From positions 62,001 to 126,000 of the forward strand of contig NZ_VANV01000016.1 of assembly GCF_022496765.1 (NCBI RefSeq): a stretch of 64,000 nt of DNA. The letters run 5' to 3'. The notes beneath the pieces are model-generated. The model saw only the letters and a program-made list of their open reading frames with translations, made no database searches and was not told the DNA's origin. The DNA is from Acidaminobacter sp. JC074. GTDB lineage: Bacteria > Bacillota > Clostridia > Peptostreptococcales > Acidaminobacteraceae. The translations under genes and the position numbers were made by a program. This document shows, one piece after another, positions 60,148 through 64,000 of this stretch; the stretch's first letter is position 1; every line of letters starts with the position of its first letter.

Positions 60148-62622
60148 ATGGAAAAATATCGTTTACACGCAGATCAACTAACATGCAAAATACCAATTGA
60201 AGAACTCAGATTCGAAACAACAGAAGACTTGACTCCATTATATGAAATGATCGGTCAGGAAAGAGCTGCTAAAGCGATGGAATTCGGATTGAATATCAAG
60301 CAAAGAGGTTACAATATCTATGTTGCTGGTGGATGGGGTACTGGTAGAAACACCTATGTGCGTTACATTACCAATAAGAAAATATTAGAAACAGATGCTC
60401 CAGACGACTGGATTTATGTTAACAACTTTAAGAATCCTAGAACGCCTATAGCGATTTCGATGAAGAATGGTCAGGGTAAGAAGTTCCAAAAATCTATGTC
60501 TAGAACCATTGAGTTTATACAAAATGAAATTGCTGAAGCATTTATCAGCAAGGAGTATGAAAATACCAAAGCTATATTACGTCAAGAGTATTCTCAAAAG
60601 AATGCAGCAATCATTGATGAGTTAAATGTTATAGGTAGAAAATATAACTTTGCCTTTACTCAAACAGAAAGAGGTCTTGTGAGTATACCTCTTAAGGACA
60701 ATAAGCCTATGAGTGAAGAAGAGTATAGAAAAATTTCAGAAGCTGAGTATGAGGAACTTTCTAGAAACTCAAATAAACTGACTTTAGAAACGGTAGATTT
60801 ATTCAACCAGTTAAGATCAGAAGAAGAAATATACCTTAATAAACTAGACGATCTTGATGCAAAAATGGGTCGTAAGATTGTTGAGTTCCACTTTGGAAAC
60901 CTGTCAAAGAAATACAATGACAATGAGGCAATTAAGAATTACTTGGTTTCAGTGATTGATGATATTGTTGAAAACATTGATGAGTTTAAAGAAGAAGAGC
61001 CAAGTCAAGAGAAAAATCCACTTGCTATGTTACAACAACAAGCTGCAAGAAAAGAAGATTTCTTTATCAGATATGGTGTTAACCTATTTGTAGATAATAG
61101 TGAACGTGATTCTGCACCAGTTGAATTTGAAATCAACCCAACATTCTACAACTTGATTGGTAATATTGAGTATAAGAATGATTATGGTGCTTGGAAAACG
61201 GACTTTACTCAGATTAAACCTGGTGCACTACATCTTGCAAATGGTGGTTATTTGATCATTCAAACAAGAGACTTATTAACAGCTCCATATGCTTGGAAGG
61301 GGCTAAAGCGTGCCTTGATCAACAAGGAAGTAAATATTGAGAACATAGGCAAGCAGACCGGTGTCAATGCAGCTCAAACCTTAAGACCACAACCGATTCC
61401 TTTAGATGTTAAAGTGATTATAGTAGGTGACTTCTATACTTACAATATGCTGTTTAACTATGATGAGGAGTTTAGAAAGCTCTTTAAAGTCTTAGTTGAC
61501 TTTGATGATGTTGTTGAAAGAAATAGAGAGTCCATTGTAAAAATGGCAAGACTGATTGCATCTTATGCTGAAAAGAGTAACATTAAGTATTTTGATAAGT
61601 TTGCAGTTGCTGAGATTGTTAACTATACAACGCGACTTGCTGACAATAAAGACAAGTTATCAGCTCATCTGAATGTCATTGTAGACTTAATCTATGAAGC
61701 AGATTCTTGGGCAAGCATTTATGGAGACGATGTGGTTGGAAAAGACCATGTTATGAAGGCTTTAGAGGAGCAGAAGAATCGGATGAATAGATTTGAAAGA
61801 AAGCTTCTTGAAAACTTTGAAGATGGTACTTACCTACTAGACGTTGAAGGCGCTAAAGTTGGTGAAATCAATGGTCTAGCAGTATTAGGTACTGGTATTC
61901 AATCTTTTGGTAAGCCAAGTAAAATCACTGTATCAACCTATAGAGGTAAGGCAGGACTTATCAATATTGAAAGAGAAGCCAACCAGTCAGGACCAAGCCA
62001 TGACAAGGGTGTTATGATTCTAAATGGTTACATGGGTTATAAATATGCTCAAGACAAACCATTGACACTTTCTGCATCCATTGTATTTGAACAGCTTTAC
62101 TCTGGTGTGGATGGTGACTCAGCATCGAGTACAGAACTTTATGCTATTCTTTCAAGTTTATCAGGTGTACCAATTGATCAGTCTTTGGCAGTCACTGGCT
62201 CTGTTAACCAACGTGGTGAAATTCAACCAATCGGTGGTGTGAATGAGAAAATTGAAGGCTTCTATGAAGTTTGTAAACTTAAAGGCTTAACAGGCAAACA
62301 AGGTGTTATTATTCCTCATCAAAATGTAAAGAACTTAATGTTAAGAGGAGAGGTCGTACAGGCTGTTGAGGACGGCAAGTTCCATATCTATGCCATTGAC
62401 CATATTGATCAGGGTATTGAACTACTTATGAAGACACCAGCTGGTGAAAAGCAGAAGAATGGTAAGTTCAAGCGTGGTACAATTCACTACTTGGTTGATA
62501 AGAAGTTGGCTGAGCTTGCAACACCAATTATGAAGCGTGCGACTGATGGTAAGGACCAAAGAAAGAAAAAGACAACTAAGGATGAAAAGAAACCAGAAGA
62601 AAAGAAAGTAGAAGATAAATAG
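60148..62622 (+). CDS. Lon-family ATP-dependent protease (LonB/AAA_32 type)
   Basis: 824 residues. It lacks the N-terminal LAN domain of LonA. An AAA_32-type ATPase has a Walker A-like GGWGTGRNT (61-69), in which Arg replaces the usual Lys. A long coiled-coil insert (about 110-290) follows, then FDDVVERNRESIVKMARLIASYAEKS helical region. The C-terminal Lon proteolytic domain has Ser658 in GDSASSTELYAIL and Lys701 in NEKIEGF as the catalytic dyad. It should degrade damaged or regulatory proteins in the cytoplasm. The extreme C-terminus is a long Lys/Glu-rich tail. AAGGAGGATG precedes the start. Confidence 0.88.
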   Translation: MEKYRLHADQLTCKIPIEELRFETTEDLTPLYEMIGQERAAKAMEFGLNIKQRGYNIYVAGGWGTGRNTYVRYITNKKILETDAPDDWIYVNNFKNPRTPIAISMKNGQGKKFQKSMSRTIEFIQNEIAEAFISKEYENTKAILRQEYSQKNAAIIDELNVIGRKYNFAFTQTERGLVSIPLKDNKPMSEEEYRKISEAEYEELSRNSNKLTLETVDLFNQLRSEEEIYLNKLDDLDAKMGRKIVEFHFGNLSKKYNDNEAIKNYLVSVIDDIVENIDEFKEEEPSQEKNPLAMLQQQAARKEDFFIRYGVNLFVDNSERDSAPVEFEINPTFYNLIGNIEYKNDYGAWKTDFTQIKPGALHLANGGYLIIQTRDLLTAPYAWKGLKRALINKEVNIENIGKQTGVNAAQTLRPQPIPLDVKVIIVGDFYTYNMLFNYDEEFRKLFKVLVDFDDVVERNRESIVKMARLIASYAEKSNIKYFDKFAVAEIVNYTTRLADNKDKLSAHLNVIVDLIYEADSWASIYGDDVVGKDHVMKALEEQKNRMNRFERKLLENFEDGTYLLDVEGAKVGEINGLAVLGTGIQSFGKPSKITVSTYRGKAGLINIEREANQSGPSHDKGVMILNGYMGYKYAQDKPLTLSASIVFEQLYSGVDGDSASSTELYAILSSLSGVPIDQSLAVTGSVNQRGEIQPIGGVNEKIEGFYEVCKLKGLTGKQGVIIPHQNVKNLMLRGEVVQAVEDGKFHIYAIDHIDQGIELLMKTPAGEKQKNGKFKRGTIHYLVDKKLAELATPIMKRATDGKDQRKKKTTKDEKKPEEKKVEDK

Positions 62623-62629
62623 AAAATTG

Positions 62630-62654
62630 CCGAGATGATTTCATCTCGGTTTTC
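62630..62654 (+). terminator. rho-independent terminator
   Basis: CCGAGATGA/TCATCTCGG hairpin followed by TTTTC, eight bases after the protease stop codon. Confidence 0.8.
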
Positions 62655-62714
62655 TTATGATTTTTTTATGATGAAAGTGGGTATCAATATGGTTAGTTTA
62701 AGAATGGAGAGAAA

Positions 62715-63886
62715 ATGAGAAAAATGAATTCAATAATTACATATACAATCATAGGTACCTTGTTTGGCATTTGCTTTCCTATTGGAGCATGGATACTCGA
62801 TTTAATCATTCGTGATTTACCTTTATCGTTTGCTTCAATCAGTCAACTGCATGCAGAAAACCCACTTCATTATATGATTGATTCAGCACCGATTTTTTTA
62901 GGCCTCTTTGCTATGTTTGGAGGTGTCAATCAGAACAAGGCTAGAAAAGCCAATAAAGAACTTGAACATACACTTGATTCTTTGAATAAAGAGCTGAAAA
63001 AAATACCAAGCTCTACAAGCATGCCAAAGATCAACATGAGAATCTTGATGAGATTATAAAAGCCGTACGCCATACTAATGATGTACTTTCTGACAACAAA
63101 GAAGTCCTAAACAATACCATGATACAAATAGGCAATTATGAAGACGAATTGGAGTCTTTGATGGCTGGGTGTGACACAGACTTTCAGTATGTCCATAAAG
63201 AGTTTGAAAAGTTAATAGATGAAACCAATCGTGATACAGAGGATTTAAAAGAAATATTAGACCAGACCATACAGGTTGCAGATTTTTTAGCTGTCCAAGG
63301 TCAACTAAACAATCAAGTGACAGAAACTCTTCATAGCAATGGTAGTGGTTTGAAGACCTTGAGTGTTCAAATTGATGATGCTGTTAACCTGATAGGGTCT
63401 ATAAAAGATATTTCAGATCAAGTGAATTTATTAAGTTTGAATGCAGCCATAGAAGCGTCAAGGGCTGGTGAAGCGGGTAGAGGTTTTGCTGTTGTAGCTG
63501 ACGAGATTAAGAAATTGTCAGAAGAAACAGCAGATGCAACTAAAAACATTGAAATAATCATCAACACTTTGACAGCAAGCATCTCTTCAATAGGTGCTAG
63601 CATGAACAGTTTAGAAACAAAGACCATGTTGTCTATAGAAAAAGGCCTAGAGTTGACCAAGGCCTTTAATGATTCAAAGGAGAGTATAAATGGTTTAGTG
63701 GTGAGTTTTGATGGCAATACCAAACAGATTCATCATCTATCAGAAAGAGTAAATGTCCTAAATCTTCATCTAAAGTCAACTAGGAAACTTTCTGTAGAGA
63801 TTAGAGACAGGCTTTCAGACAGTCAGATTGCTCTAAAAAAGAACAATCATGAACTTTCAAACCTAAATGAAATAGTTCATTCGTAA
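62715..63886 (+). pseudogene. methyl-accepting chemotaxis protein gene with a single-base frameshift
   Basis: The 5' part (from ATG 62715) encodes two transmembrane helices (about 6-32 and 54-72) and the start of a cytoplasmic helix, ending [10 protein letters not shown] and a stop at 63057. The next frame is open from about 62999 to 63886 and continues [16 protein letters not shown], then a full signalling domain with the hairpin tip [39 protein letters not shown]. One extra A in the seven-A run at 62997-63003 joins them into a receptor of about 390 residues with no sizeable external sensor. The break may be real or a homopolymer error. Confidence 0.8.
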
Positions 63887-63897
63887 AAGTTAGATTG

Positions 63898-63927
63898 ACA
63901 TCTCTGGTTAATGCTGGGGATGTTTTG
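63898..63927 (+). terminator. terminator after the chemotaxis receptor
   Basis: GACATCTC pairs with GGGGATGTTT across TGGTTAATGCT (one U-G), followed by TTTTG. Confidence 0.6.
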
Positions 63928-63948
63928 CTTAAATCGGATAAAACGGAC

Positions 63949-63977
63949 TTGTTATTATGTTTTTTCAGGCGTAGAAT
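63949..63977 (+). promoter_or_regulatory. promoter of a gene beyond the window
   Basis: TTGTTA (63949-63954), 17-base spacer, TAGAAT (63972-63977). A ribosome site AAGGAGAG stands at the very end of the window, so the coding region starts just outside. Confidence 0.6.
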
Positions 63978-64000
63978 AAATTTGGATGTAAGGAGAGATT

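Noticed and set aside
62997..63003. Programmed -1 ribosomal frameshift
   Set aside because: The A-run could slip, but there is no stimulatory hairpin or internal Shine-Dalgarno evidence, and a base error explains it equally well. Kept only as a possibility.
63119..63886. Independent soluble chemotaxis-like gene starting at 63119
   Set aside because: The frame is open upstream to about 62999 and continues the receptor's cytoplasmic helix; no ribosome site at 63119.

Overview
The window reads as a chromosomal stretch of an AT-rich, low-GC Firmicute, most likely an anaerobe of the class Clostridia. The signs are strong Shine-Dalgarno sites, short intergenic gaps, hairpin-plus-T-run terminators, two T-box leaders, a Bacillus-type PhoPR pair with TTAAC direct repeats, an HPr with the regulatory Ser46, a type III glutamine synthetase, and the serC-serA-DUF1015 trio. 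UGA is used as a stop codon. I saw no rRNA, tRNA, CRISPR array, insertion sequence or prophage. I cannot name the genus.

Layout. 0-1.2 kb: a truncated serine hydrolase and an RmlD-like reductase. 1.5-4.8 kb: a highly codon-biased serine operon. 4.8-10 kb: two small exported proteins and two ECF sigma/anti-sigma pairs on either side of an XRE regulator. 10-16.3 kb: MATE exporter, glutamine synthetase, AI-2E-type permease and threonine aldolase. 16.3-20.7 kb: an exported stalk-domain protein, a GyrI-like protein, FabI (with a FapR-like box) and an MFS permease. 20.7-22.5 kb: a very AT-rich segment with two orphan genes. 22.5-31 kb: NYN/LOTUS protein, HD-GYP protein, PhoPR, a frameshifted lipoprotein, methyltransferase-Hsp33-DUF6873-DUF445 cluster and flavoproteins. 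31-37 kb: HxlR regulator, a binding-protein/degenerate-kinase pair, and a YdbC/SF0329 cluster. 37-43.8 kb: AraC regulator beside an MGH1/GH63-like glycosidase, radical SAM protein, GGDEF-EAL protein and a second XRE paralogue.

43.9-53.5 kb is a self-contained phosphotransferase locus: MtlA-type EIICB, MtlR, MtlA-type EIICBA, a 1-phosphofructokinase-type kinase, a SorE/YggP-like zinc dehydrogenase, HPr and EI. There is no MtlD. The gene set fits a polyol route running through a ketose-1-phosphate.

53.6-60 kb is the most unusual locus. A T-box whose aligned specifier reads ACC (threonine) precedes a C-terminally short AlaRS-like gene. A second T-box with specifier ACT precedes two overlapping threonyl-tRNA synthetase genes, whose flanking domains are alike but whose catalytic cores diverge. 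The window ends with a Lon-family protease, a frameshifted chemotaxis receptor, and a promoter for a gene beyond the edge.

Two genes (27.0 and 62.7 kb) carry single-base disruptions at homopolymers, so base-call errors should be considered before calling them pseudogenes.
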